Below, one piece after another: positions 28,403 through 35,613 of a stretch of DNA of 37,755 nt. Under the pieces are notes generated by a model. It was not told where the DNA came from and did no database searches. It saw only the letters and a list, made by a program, of their open reading frames with translations. The DNA is from a virus: IMG/VR virus record IMGVR_UViG_3300036859_000158, positions 1 to 37,755 of that record, one strand, 5' to 3'. Each line of letters opens with the position of its first letter. The first letter of the stretch is position 1. A program made the position numbers and the translations under genes.

Positions 28403-28575
28403 GCCTTGGCCCCCACCACCGGCCAGCGGTCCATGAGCCGCAGGCGCTCTTCGATCAGCCCGTTCACGCACCGCTCGCAGATGCCGACATTGACGGCGCC
28501 CAGGAAGCGGACGCTGATGTCCGTCGAGGGGCAGAACACGCACTGCTCGATCTTCTTCGCCAGCTCATTGCTCAT
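28399..28575 (-). CDS. Stand-alone ClpX-type zinc-finger protein
   Basis: The ATG at 28575 overlaps the previous stop as ATGA. The product has 58 residues. Residues 11-46 follow the ClpX zinc-binding domain: C12-x2-C15 and C33-x2-C36 with F-L-G-A-V-N-V-G-I-C between them, like the K-L-I-A-G-P-x-V-Y-I-C stretch of ClpX. The spacing between the Cys pairs is 17, against 18 in ClpX. There is no AAA+ domain. In Mu the ClpX zinc domain helps to recognise MuA and other substrates, so a free copy could bind ClpX partners. This is inference. Confidence 0.65.
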   Translation of the reverse strand: MSNELAKKIEQCVFCPSTDISVRFLGAVNVGICERCVNGLIEERLRLMDRWPVVGAKA

Positions 28576-28871
28576 GCTTCCAGCCCCCACGTCTCCCGGT
28601 GCGGATGGTCCAGGCCCTCAATCCAGGCGACCGCCACGGCCGCCACCTGGATCAGCTCCTTCCGGAGATCGCCGCCATCCAGCACCTTGCCGTGCTTCCC
28701 GAGCACGGCCCGCGCCGCCTCGCCGACTTCCTCGGTCAAGACCGCAAGGGCGTACCAGTCGGAGCTTTCTGGATCGGCGCAGGTGAACTCGAACCGCCCC
28801 TCCGCCTTGAGCATGTCCTGGCGCGCCCGCTCGGCGCTGATTTCCTGGAAGATGGCGTCCCGCGGGCTCAC
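28572..28871 (-). CDS. MazG-like helical phage protein
   Basis: The GTG at 28871 overlaps the previous stop as GTGA. The 99-residue product has the pattern E-I-S-A-E-R-A-R-Q-D, then L-T-E-E-V-G-E-A-A-R-A, then E-L-I-Q-V-A-A-V-A-V-A-W-I-E, as in small phage MazG-like proteins. The E-E-V-G-E part corresponds to the metal-binding E-x-x-E helix of MazG-type pyrophosphatases. It may clean the nucleotide pool; the catalytic set is not complete enough to be sure. Confidence 0.65.
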   Translation of the reverse strand: MSPRDAIFQEISAERARQDMLKAEGRFEFTCADPESSDWYALAVLTEEVGEAARAVLGKHGKVLDGGDLRKELIQVAAVAVAWIEGLDHPHRETWGLEA

Positions 28872-29062
28872 GCTGTCACCGCATCAGGGCACGGCCAGCC
28901 GCCCTTCCCCTTGCATATCTCACAGGGCCTCACGCCGTGCGCCTCCTCGGGATAGCGATGCGGGCAGCAGTCTTCGCCACAATCTCTCTCCACAAAACCG
29001 TCCTCGCAGTTGCCGCACGGATGCCACTCGCCGTCGATGCAATCTGGATTCTCACAGCTCAC
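28868..29062 (-). CDS. Cys-rich zinc-binding small protein (DnaJ-type motif)
   Basis: The 64-residue product has a GTG start with GTGA overlap. It holds ten Cys residues, with C-x-x-x-x-C, C-G-N-C, C-C-P-H and C-E-I-C-K-G-K-G-G-W-P-C spacing. The C-x-x-C-x-G-x-G repeat resembles the DnaJ central zinc domain and small phage proteins of that type. Probable structural zinc sites; function unknown. Confidence 0.6.
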   Translation of the reverse strand: MSCENPDCIDGEWHPCGNCEDGFVERDCGEDCCPHRYPEEAHGVRPCEICKGKGGWPCPDAVTA

Positions 29063-29469
29063 GCCTCGCGCTCCTCGGGCTCCTTGTACGCGAGCCCCAG
29101 CTCGCGGAGTGCCGCGCGCCCGGCCTTCGTCAGGATCGCGCCGAAGTACGGCATGCGCTCCGCTCCCGTACCCCTAAACATCATCGGCTTGGTGATGCTG
29201 ATCAGCTCCGGGGCTCGTCTCTCGACCTCGCGCAGATCGCGGGCGATGAACATGTCCCATACGTCGGCCCCGTTCTGGACATTCCGCATCGCCTCGAGGA
29301 GTCCCTTGCGCAATCTTGGCGGCCGCGCGAGGGGTGGAGGCTCACCTGGGGCGCATGAGGAGCGACGAACGCCCGCATGGGCGCGGCGCGCCGAGTCTTG
29401 CAGCGGACCACGAGCTGCACCCCGAGCAGCGGCTCTCCCTCCTCGCAGCTTCTTCACGTGCTGGCTCAT
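29059..29469 (-). CDS. Hypothetical protein sharing its C-terminus with the PolX-like protein
   Basis: The 136-residue product has an Arg/Ala/Pro-rich first third of poor quality and a helical second half (V-W-D-M-F-I-A-R-D-L-R-E-V-E-R). It ends R-E-L-G-L-A-Y-K-E-P-E-E-R-E-A, nearly identical to the end of the neighbouring nucleotidyltransferase, because a stretch of about 50 bases is duplicated (29059-29109 and 29466-29515). The real start may be downstream of the first ATG. Function unknown. Confidence 0.5.
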   Translation of the reverse strand: MSQHVKKLRGGRAAARGAARGPLQDSARRAHAGVRRSSCAPGEPPPLARPPRLRKGLLEAMRNVQNGADVWDMFIARDLREVERRAPELISITKPMMFRGTGAERMPYFGAILTKAGRAALRELGLAYKEPEEREA

Positions 29470-29515
29470 GCCTCGCGCTCCTCGGGCTCCTTGTAGGAGA
29501 GCCCCAGCTCGCGGA
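29059..29515. repeat. 50-bp direct repeat at the ends of two adjacent genes
   Basis: The stretches 29059-29109 and 29466-29515 are about 94% identical and 407 bases apart. Each encodes the last 15 residues of a gene plus its stop and the ATGA/GTGA coupling site, so the repeat transfers both a protein tail (R-E-L-G-L-x-Y-K-E-P-E-E-R-E) and a translation-coupling junction. The tail is native to the PolX-like protein. Confidence 0.8.
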
Positions 29516-29951
29516 AGATCTGTCCCTCGGTCGTGACGTGGATGTGCTCACCGCGCCGGCCGGTGAAGCCATAGCCGCTGGCGTGCAGCTTCATTCCTAG
29601 CTCCTGCGCGCGCCGGCACAGCCTGATGTTGTGGCCCATCGAGCCCGTGCGGATTAGGAGCAGCGTGGCCCAGGTCTCCTCGTCGGCCAGGTAGAAGTCC
29701 ACCGGGATGCCTTTATAGTTGGCCAGTCGCACGATCCGATCGCCAAACTTCTCTGGCTGGCGCTGCTGGAGCATCCAGAGGCGCTGCTTGATCGCCGGGT
29801 GCTGGCCGAACTTCGGGAGCAGGACCAGGTCGATGTCGTTGACCACCGGGCGCAGGCGGCGGATGGAGCCGGCGATCTCGATCTTCTCGCAGAGCGGCGC
29901 CAGCTCCTCGCAGAGCGACGCGGCGATCTTCAGCGCTTGGTCGCGGTTCAT
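29466..29951 (-). CDS. Minimal PolX-type nucleotidyltransferase
   Basis: The product has 161 residues. Catalytic residues of the Pol beta superfamily are visible: Gly28-Ser29, Asp39-x-Asp41 in V-V-N-D-I-D-L-V-L, and Asp85 in I-P-V-D-F-Y. The end R-E-L-G-L-S-Y-K-E-P-E-E-R-E matches the conserved thumb tail of family X DNA polymerases. It has no 8-kDa or helix-hairpin-helix domain, so it is about half the usual length. It may repair gaps left by transposition, or transfer nucleotides; this is inference. Both ends overlap the neighbours by ATGA. Confidence 0.8.
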   Translation of the reverse strand: MNRDQALKIAASLCEELAPLCEKIEIAGSIRRLRPVVNDIDLVLLPKFGQHPAIKQRLWMLQQRQPEKFGDRIVRLANYKGIPVDFYLADEETWATLLLIRTGSMGHNIRLCRRAQELGMKLHASGYGFTGRRGEHIHVTTEGQIFRELGLSYKEPEEREA

Positions 29952-30415
29952 GCCTCCCCCTTAGCCTGCGGTCTCCGCCAGGGGCGAGAGGGGAGAACGA
30001 AGGGTCCATAGTTAACCGTGCCGCGGTAGATGGCTGCTCCATACTGCCTGCTCCAGACAGGCAGGCTGATCGGACGGACGATAAACGGTTTGGCGCGGGC
30101 CGCTTCGTTATGTGCGCGATTGAGTAAAACATGCCCGGACTGATCGTACAGATACTGATAGACCCGGGCCGCTCGATAGCGCGGCAAGATGGCAACAATG
30201 TAGGTGCGGTAGGGGTCGATTCCATGGCGCTTGCACCAGGCTGTCATATATCGGTGCCCCCTGCGGCTCAACCTGTCCGCAGTGATATAGACAGTCTCCG
30301 GATCATCCAGCCCGGCAGCCTCAGCAGGGAGAATCGCCCTTAGCCTGCTCAGTGGCAGCAGCGCGAGCGCGCCAGCAATCTTCATGCTCAAAGTGAGAAA
30401 ATCGCGGCGATTCAT
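29948..30415 (-). CDS. Protein with Tat-like signal, unknown
   Basis: The 155-residue product starts M-N-R-R-D-F-L-T-L-S and continues with a hydrophobic segment to about residue 30 and P-A-E-A, which fits a twin-arginine signal peptide. The rest is a mostly basic domain with many Tyr and Arg residues (Y-R-T-Y-I-V-A-I-L-P-R-Y-R). The ATG overlaps the previous stop as ATGA. A protein exported folded from an early phage operon is unusual. No family is recognised. Confidence 0.6.
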   Translation of the reverse strand: MNRRDFLTLSMKIAGALALLPLSRLRAILPAEAAGLDDPETVYITADRLSRRGHRYMTAWCKRHGIDPYRTYIVAILPRYRAARVYQYLYDQSGHVLLNRAHNEAARAKPFIVRPISLPVWSRQYGAAIYRGTVNYGPFVLPSRPWRRPQAKGEA

Positions 30416-30756
30416 GAGCGCCCATCCGGGAGCTGGTAATGCGCGCGTTTCTCGACCATCCACGCGACCTTCTCGTCCTCCAGGCGCTCGCCCAGGGCGA
30501 CGATGATGCACTGCTCCGCCTCCCCGATCCGGCGGCTGTAGCGCCGCGCGATCATCTTCACCCCCTGCACGCGCATCCACTCGGATGGCAGCGCGTTCAG
30601 CGCGAGACAGACGGCCTGGATCCAGTCGTCCGCCTGGCAGGCGGCCAGTCCACGCAGGTCCTGCGCGGTGAGGTCGAAGAGGATCTCCACCATGCACTCG
30701 ATGCGCGGGCCGCTGAGCGGCCGGTCGCTGTTCACCTGATAGGCCACGTCTGTCAT
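30412..30756 (-). CDS. Hypothetical helical phage protein
   Basis: The 114-residue product contains D-L-R-G-L-A-A-C-Q-A-D-D-W-I-Q-A-V-C-L-A-L-N and a basic segment R-R-Y-S-R-R-I-G-E. ATGA overlaps bound it on both sides. It follows the winged-helix protein, so it may take part in replication or regulation, but there is no domain evidence. Confidence 0.55.
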   Translation of the reverse strand: MTDVAYQVNSDRPLSGPRIECMVEILFDLTAQDLRGLAACQADDWIQAVCLALNALPSEWMRVQGVKMIARRYSRRIGEAEQCIIVALGERLEDEKVAWMVEKRAHYQLPDGRS

Positions 30757-31139
30757 GCCGGCGCCTTCGCCTCCTCGACTTCCATGTCCAGCGAGAGCTG
30801 CAGGAGAATGGCGTGCGGGGTGTTCTTGCGCAGGCGCGCCAAGCGTCGCGCGATGCTGATGATCCGGTGCACGAGCTGCTGCTCTGCGCGCGCCTGCTCC
30901 TCCGCCGTGGTGATCCAGTAGTAGCCGTGCGGATCTCCGGTCGCCGAGCCGATCGGGTAGCCGTGCTCCTCGATCAGATGCTTCACGAGCTCCTGGACCG
31001 TGCGGTCGTCGATCCCGGTGCGGCGGGCGACTTCGTCCACCGGCAGCGCGAACGCCAGCCCCGGACAGGCGCGGATCTCCGCCAGCACGAGCGACTCGCC
31101 TTCGCTCAAATTGGAAAGGAGCAGATCGTCCGCGCACAT
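30753..31139 (-). CDS. Winged-helix DNA-binding protein
   Basis: The product has 128 residues. The region about 30-65 reads V-D-E-V-A-R-R-T-G-I-D-D-R-T-V-Q-E-L-V-K-H-L, an HTH with a good recognition helix, followed by a wing (G-D-P-H-G-Y-Y-W-I). This resembles small phage winged-helix proteins in the replication region. The start overlaps the Gam stop as TGATG. Role in regulation or replication inferred. Confidence 0.65.
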   Translation of the reverse strand: MCADDLLLSNLSEGESLVLAEIRACPGLAFALPVDEVARRTGIDDRTVQELVKHLIEEHGYPIGSATGDPHGYYWITTAEEQARAEQQLVHRIISIARRLARLRKNTPHAILLQLSLDMEVEEAKAPA

Positions 31140-31666
31140 CAGGCCGCATCCTCCGCTTCCTCGGCGGTATCCTTCAGCAAAGCAGCGACGAGTTTGTCCA
31201 CGTCGCCGTCCACGGGCTTGATGACGACCACCTCGCCCGTATCCTCGACCGTGACGCCGAGGCGCTTGAGGTCCGCCGCGTCGAGATCCGCGAGCGCCTT
31301 GGCGATCGGCTTCTCTTTGGTCTGGATCAGGAGCTCGGCCTGCGCCGCCGGCAGGAGCTTCTTGATCCGCGCGACCAGCACGGCGTCATCCTCCCATTCG
31401 ATCTTCCCTGAGCCCTTGCGGTAGCCCACCTTGACGCCGTGGAAGATCTGCGTCTTGGGTTTGCCGAACAGGGCCGGCTCCGCCTCGATCGCCGCCTGGA
31501 GCTTCGCCTGCCGGGCCTTCGCCACCGCGACCGCGCCCTTGATGGCCCCGATCTCCGCGCGCTTGGCCCGCTCCAGCTTGTCGTTCAATCGTTCGACGAT
31601 CGCGGTCAGATGGCCCCGCGCGTCGGCATAGTCCTTCGTCAGCTTCTCGATGTCCGCCAGTGTCAT
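31139..31666 (-). CDS. gam: Mu Gam-like DNA end-protecting protein
   Basis: The ATG at 31666 overlaps the previous stop as TGATG; the upstream open frame is shadow. The 175-residue product has a long N-terminal coiled coil, then V-K-V-G-Y-R-K-G-S-G-K-I-E-W, a K-x-K-E-K-P-I-A-K-A-L helix and V-V-V-I-K-P near the end, the plan of the Mu Gam/host-nuclease inhibitor family. Gam coats linear DNA ends and protects them from RecBCD; it resembles Ku. Its place after MuB matches Mu order. Confidence 0.8.
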   Translation of the reverse strand: MTLADIEKLTKDYADARGHLTAIVERLNDKLERAKRAEIGAIKGAVAVAKARQAKLQAAIEAEPALFGKPKTQIFHGVKVGYRKGSGKIEWEDDAVLVARIKKLLPAAQAELLIQTKEKPIAKALADLDAADLKRLGVTVEDTGEVVVIKPVDGDVDKLVAALLKDTAEEAEDAA

Positions 31667-31749
31667 CAGAGCTCCTTCCCTCCGAGCATCCATCCACCGC
31701 CGAGGATAATGGCCCATCCGCCGATTAGCAGAATCACGTCCGCGATCAT
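31666..31749 (-). CDS. 27-residue membrane peptide
   Basis: The ATG at 31749 overlaps the previous stop as ATGA. The 27 residues are mostly Ile, Leu, Gly and Trp, forming one membrane helix, ending G-G-K-E-L. The overlap with the Gam start supports its translation. Mu has a small kil gene in this neighbourhood, but there is no sequence evidence for that identity here. Confidence 0.5.
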   Translation of the reverse strand: MIADVILLIGGWAIILGGGWMLGGKEL

Positions 31750-31916
31750 GGCGCCACATCGCCCTCTACCCACTCCGCCAAGGCCTCGAAGAGCGCCTGC
31801 TCCGGACCGAGAGGGGGAGGCACGGCCGGCTCGCTGGCGACCATGCCGACGGCAAGCGCCGCTCCCAGGAGGCACCCAGCCAACAGCGCGCTCGCACTGA
31901 TGGGCCATCGGCTCAC
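31746..31916 (-). CDS. Small exported/lipoprotein-like peptide
   Basis: The GTG at 31916 overlaps the previous stop as GTGA. The 56-residue product has a hydrophobic leader (A-L-L-A-G-C-L-L-G-A-A-L-A-V-G) with a possible lipobox Cys at 15, then a Pro-rich linker and an acidic helix. It lies beside another membrane peptide. Small envelope-targeted genes next to Gam may be host-inhibiting functions; this is inference. Confidence 0.5.
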   Translation of the reverse strand: MSRWPISASALLAGCLLGAALAVGMVASEPAVPPPLGPEQALFEALAEWVEGDVAP

Positions 31917-32356
31917 GGCTTCCCTCCGTTCTTCGCCGCCCGGAGTTGCTCGATCGTGACACCGGCCTTCGTGAGCTCCTCCCGCCAGCGCGCCACGAAG
32001 GGCGAGCCCTTCATCCTGCGATGCAGCAAGAGGAGGTTGTCCTTGGCGACGCCGCTCACGCGGTGCATCTCGCCGTAGGACAGGCCGCGCCCTGTCGGAG
32101 GCTTCAGCGCCAGCAAGGCCCAGGCCTGGATCGGCGTGCGGGCCGTCTCCAGGGGCGTCCCATACTGATCGGAGAACTTACGGATGCAGCACTTGCAATA
32201 GTACCGACGCAGGACGCCGTTGATGACGCCCCGCTGCGGGAGAATGATCAGGTCCTTCCCGTCGAAGCAGCGGGGACAGATGGCCGTCCCATCGGTCTCG
32301 TGCCAGTTGGCGCGCCGGAAGGTTTCGGCCAGCTTCTCGACCAGCTTACGCGGCAT
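31913..32356 (-). CDS. DDE-less IS1595-like zinc-ribbon/HTH protein
   Basis: The product has 147 residues. A zinc ribbon (Cys27, Cys30, Cys54, Cys57) is followed by Y-G-T-P-L-E-T-A-R-T-P-I-Q-A-W-A-L-L-A-L and an HTH (L-S-Y-G-E-M-H-R-V-S-G-V-A-K-D-N-L-L-L-L-H). This layout parallels the N-terminal half of the IS1595-type transposase at 37290, but the catalytic DDE half is absent. It overlaps the MuB end by 11 bases. I infer a DNA-binding protein derived from a transposase and kept by the phage, perhaps helping target choice or regulation. Confidence 0.75.
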   Translation of the reverse strand: MPRKLVEKLAETFRRANWHETDGTAICPRCFDGKDLIILPQRGVINGVLRRYYCKCCIRKFSDQYGTPLETARTPIQAWALLALKPPTGRGLSYGEMHRVSGVAKDNLLLLHRRMKGSPFVARWREELTKAGVTIEQLRAAKNGGKP

Positions 32357-33278
32357 ATTTGAGCGCCTTCTGTACGTGCTCGATCGTCATCTTGCCGCCT
32401 GACTTCGTGGCCAGGATGCCGGCGATCTGCAGGAAGTTGGACATGCGCCGCACGCTGGTGAGGAGCTGCGGGTCCTGGCGCAGGAGCCTCATGACGGGCT
32501 CGATGTCGCCCTCGCGGAGCACGGCGCGCAGGATCTGGACCAGGTCGGCCTCGATGATCGGCGGCAGCTCCCAGATGCGGCCGGAGACGCGCGAGGCGAG
32601 CTGCTCGAACTTCTCGGACGTGCCGGTCAGGTGGCGCTTCAGGTCGTTGATGCCGACCAGGAGCATGCCGACGCCGGTCTCGTCGTAGACGTGGCGGAGC
32701 GCGTCCAGCGCGGTGAAACAGAGCGTGTGGGCCTCGTCCACGATGATGCAGCGGCCGGAGCCTGTTAGGCGCGCCAGCACGCGCTTCATCAGCGCGTACT
32801 TGGTGCCGGTCTCATGGACGCGGATCGCCTCACAGAGCTTCTGCAGCACCGCGCGGTCGCCGATGTTCCAGGCCTTGATGAGGATGATGCTGCGGTCCTG
32901 GCTGACGATCTCCTGGATCGTGCGGCTCTTGCCCCAGCCGGAGCCCCCGATGAGCGCGGCGAGCTGGCCGAACTTGTGGCAGAAGCCGACGGCCTTCATG
33001 ACTTCCTTGGCCTGGCGCGTCTCGACGAACGGGAGCTTGAGCAGCGTGCCGTCGTCGCGCGCATCCTCGCGCTCGACGTAGGCCTTGAGCGCGGCGGCGA
33101 GGCCGGCGAGATCGCCCACGTCCTTGCGGTTGAGGAAGTTGCTGATCGTTGCGGGGGACATGCCGATGCCGCGCGCGATGTCGGCCTGGGAGAGCGGCTT
33201 GCCCTTGGCCTCACGCCGGGCGATGAGATGCTCCAGGCGCTCGCGGGTCAGCTCGATGTCGTGGGCATAGAGGCTCAT
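32346..33278 (-). CDS. MuB-like AAA+ target-DNA selection ATPase
   Basis: The ATG at 33278 overlaps the MuA stop as ATGA. The product has 310 residues. An N-terminal Xre-like HTH (about 28-55: L-S-Q-A-D-I-A-R-G-I-G-M) is followed by Walker A at 111-118 (G-G-S-G-W-G-K-S) and Walker B at 177-182 (C-I-I-V-D-E) and sensor-like G-I-N-D. This is the layout of MuB, which binds target DNA as ATP-dependent filaments and gives it to the MuA transpososome. It is translated directly after the transposase. Confidence 0.92.
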   Translation of the reverse strand: MSLYAHDIELTRERLEHLIARREAKGKPLSQADIARGIGMSPATISNFLNRKDVGDLAGLAAALKAYVEREDARDDGTLLKLPFVETRQAKEVMKAVGFCHKFGQLAALIGGSGWGKSRTIQEIVSQDRSIILIKAWNIGDRAVLQKLCEAIRVHETGTKYALMKRVLARLTGSGRCIIVDEAHTLCFTALDALRHVYDETGVGMLLVGINDLKRHLTGTSEKFEQLASRVSGRIWELPPIIEADLVQILRAVLREGDIEPVMRLLRQDPQLLTSVRRMSNFLQIAGILATKSGGKMTIEHVQKALKYAA

Positions 33279-35161
33279 GATTCCATCAGCTCCTTGTGGA
33301 TGGCGTCGCGCTCGGCGGCGCTGGTGTCGACGCCAGGCGCCGGCAGGGCTGAGATCGCCTCGGCGCGCGGCGGCGCGGACCGCTCGAAGCCGGTGATGGG
33401 CCGGTTGACCGTGCCGCCGGGCTCTGGCGCGATCTTCGGCTTCAGCGCATACACCTTGCCGGCCGGGCGCTGGTTCACGACCAGGCGGGCGGCCTGGTCC
33501 GGGTCCACGGCGATCGCGCGGTGCTGCGCGTAGTCGCGCAGGATCTGCCGGGACTTCTTGCGGCGCCGGCCGATCTCCTGCTGCTCCTGCTCGGACAGGC
33601 CCATCGAGAAGGCCTTGTCGGCCTTGGCCTCGCAGAGCAGCGCGTTGTTCTTGAAGACGCGCAGCGCGCCGATGTTGCCCGCGTCGTAGCGGATCTCGAC
33701 CTTTTGGTCGAAGTGTGGGATCAGGGCGTCGTGCCAGTACTTGAAGCCGAACAAGTGGATGCCGTCCCGGTAGACCTTCACCGGCTTGTGCTTCATGAGG
33801 ATGCAGTCCAGCGCGGCGGCGTCCGGAATGCGCTTCTCGACGCCCTGCCACAGCGAGCGCGGCGTCGCGCCGTCCATGCCCTCGCCGTGGTGCTCGCGGT
33901 CGTGGTAGGCCTCGATGCACTCGGCCACGCGCTGGCGGCATTCATCCAGAGACATGATCAGGCCGTTCTTGACCTCGGCGTTGAGCTTCTCGGGCCGCTC
34001 CTTGTTGTCGCGTCCGCACCAGCCGGGCAAGGTGCGCTCCCAGGCCGGCAGCGTGTGGCCGAACCAGGGCTCGATGGCCTTCGACCAGGGCGAGCGGACC
34101 TGCGCGTGCGTGACGGTGATGTTCAAGAGCGCGAGCACGGCGCGGCTGTCGGCATTCAGCGTAACGTCGCGGCTGTACTTGGTCTTCCCGCCCCAGTAGG
34201 TGCAGGTGTAGTCCTTGCCGTTGTCCATATAGAGGCGCTTGGGGAGGCCGAAGCGGAGGATGCCGGCGCGCAGCGCGAGCGCGATCGTGTGGGCGTTGGG
34301 GACCCAGTCCAGGTGCCAGCCGACGACCGTGCGGGAGCGCAGGTCCATCCATGCGGTCAGCCACGGCCGGAACGTCTTCCCGCCGTCCGTGACGAAGAGG
34401 TCCAACACGCGGTGGTCGCCGACCCACATTTCGCCGACGGCCAGATCCAGATAGTCGCGGTGGATCTTCGGCTCGGCCTGCGCGCGGTAGGCCTGCTCGC
34501 CGTGGCGGCGCTCGAGGACGACGGCCTGGGGAATCGTCGCGAGGTAGCGGTTGATCGTGGCGACGCAGGGCGCCGGGATGCGCGCCTTCTCGCAGAACTT
34601 CTCGACGTTGCGATGGACGGTCGTGATGGAGGGGCAGGAGGGGCGCAGGTACTCGTCCTCGATGACGCTCTTCAGCGCGTCGGAGATCGCGTAGAACTGG
34701 CCGGCCTTCTTGCCCCAGCCGGGCAGCAGGCCCGCGAAGCCGGCCTCCCGGTACTTGTCCACCCAGCCATAGAGGGTGCTGCGGCCTTCGCCGTGCTGCG
34801 CGGCGAGCGCTTTGAGCCGGGTGGAGACGGCGTCGCGCGATTCCATGATGGCGAGGGCGTCCAGCACAATCGGCAGGCGGCGGAGCGCTTCGTGGCGCGC
34901 GCGCTCCGGGTATTCGGCCAGGTTCGGCGAAGCAGAATCTGCAGCCGGCGGCTGCAATTCGCGCTGCCAGTAAGTGAGCTGCGCGGCGTCCGGGAGCGAG
35001 AGCAGGCGGAAGAGCTTGACGTGCCGGCCGTTGGCGGCCTTCTCGTCGGAGGCCTTCACGGCGAACAGGCCGTCGTCGATCTTCCGATAGATGGTCGCGC
35101 GGTCGAAGCCGGTGAGCTCGATGGCCTGCTCGATCGTGACGTAGGGATCGCGCTCGATCAT
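33275..35161 (-). CDS. MuA-like DDE transposase
   Basis: The product has 628 residues. N-terminal HTH domains (R-A-T-I-Y-R-K-I near 21-28 and a helical region at about 90-145) bind the phage ends. The RNase H-fold core carries Asp249 (M-W-V-G-D), Asp313 (Y-M-D-N-G-K-D) and Glu364 (K-A-I-E-P-W-F-G), which match MuA D269, D336 and E392. The C-terminal part (about 450-628) is a beta-barrel and tail region like that of MuA, which meets MuB and ClpX. It performs integration and replicative transposition. Confidence 0.95.
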   Translation of the reverse strand: MIERDPYVTIEQAIELTGFDRATIYRKIDDGLFAVKASDEKAANGRHVKLFRLLSLPDAAQLTYWQRELQPPAADSASPNLAEYPERARHEALRRLPIVLDALAIMESRDAVSTRLKALAAQHGEGRSTLYGWVDKYREAGFAGLLPGWGKKAGQFYAISDALKSVIEDEYLRPSCPSITTVHRNVEKFCEKARIPAPCVATINRYLATIPQAVVLERRHGEQAYRAQAEPKIHRDYLDLAVGEMWVGDHRVLDLFVTDGGKTFRPWLTAWMDLRSRTVVGWHLDWVPNAHTIALALRAGILRFGLPKRLYMDNGKDYTCTYWGGKTKYSRDVTLNADSRAVLALLNITVTHAQVRSPWSKAIEPWFGHTLPAWERTLPGWCGRDNKERPEKLNAEVKNGLIMSLDECRQRVAECIEAYHDREHHGEGMDGATPRSLWQGVEKRIPDAAALDCILMKHKPVKVYRDGIHLFGFKYWHDALIPHFDQKVEIRYDAGNIGALRVFKNNALLCEAKADKAFSMGLSEQEQQEIGRRRKKSRQILRDYAQHRAIAVDPDQAARLVVNQRPAGKVYALKPKIAPEPGGTVNRPITGFERSAPPRAEAISALPAPGVDTSAAERDAIHKELMES

Positions 35162-35613
35162 TTCCCGCCCTCGCCGAGCAGGCCCTTAATACGGGCTTCC
35201 AGCTCATCCTTCTGGGCCATGAGGCGCGCAACCTCCAACTGTTTGGCTTCTTCCGGCCCCGCCAGGAGGCAACCGATCGCGGCGGCCAGGATGTACATCG
35301 GCGTCTGTGAGCCGGTCACATTACAGAACGATGGCACGAGGATGGCCGGCATCAGATGTGCCACGGAACTCTCCGAGGTGTACTTGTCGAGCATGGACTT
35401 GGTGATCTCGCGTCCGCCCCCCAGCTCTGAGAGCTTGGACGCGATCTGGTATCTGGAGAGCGGGCACTGGCGGATGGCCTCGGAGAGGGCCCGGCGGAAA
35501 TTGGCATCCAGGGCCGAGGGCTTGCCATTAAGGGATGGCCTCGCCTCCTCAGTTAGGGGAAGTGCCTCCTGTTTTCCCCTTACGCCAGGCAATCCTTTGT
35601 CGGGAATTGACAT
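35158..35613 (-). CDS. Early helical protein upstream of MuA, regulator-like
   Basis: The 151-residue product contains F-R-R-A-L-S-E-A-I-R-Q-C-P-L-S-R-Y-Q-I-A-S, then I-T-K-S-M-L-D-K-Y-T, followed by V-P-S-F-C-N-V-T-G-S. I recognise this as a small family that sits before the transposase in many Mu-like phages; the first part looks like an HTH. The start follows AGGA and lies just downstream of the terminator at 35641-35695. The stop overlaps the MuA start by ATGA. Confidence 0.7.
   Translation of the reverse strand: MSIPDKGLPGVRGKQEALPLTEEARPSLNGKPSALDANFRRALSEAIRQCPLSRYQIASKLSELGGGREITKSMLDKYTSESSVAHLMPAILVPSFCNVTGSQTPMYILAAAIGCLLAGPEEAKQLEVARLMAQKDELEARIKGLLGEGGK

Noticed and set aside
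32346-33941. 531-codon frame upstream of MuB suggesting a longer MuB
   Set aside because: The part before 33278 is a shadow of MuA; the ATG at 33278 overlaps the MuA stop and starts the family-like sequence.
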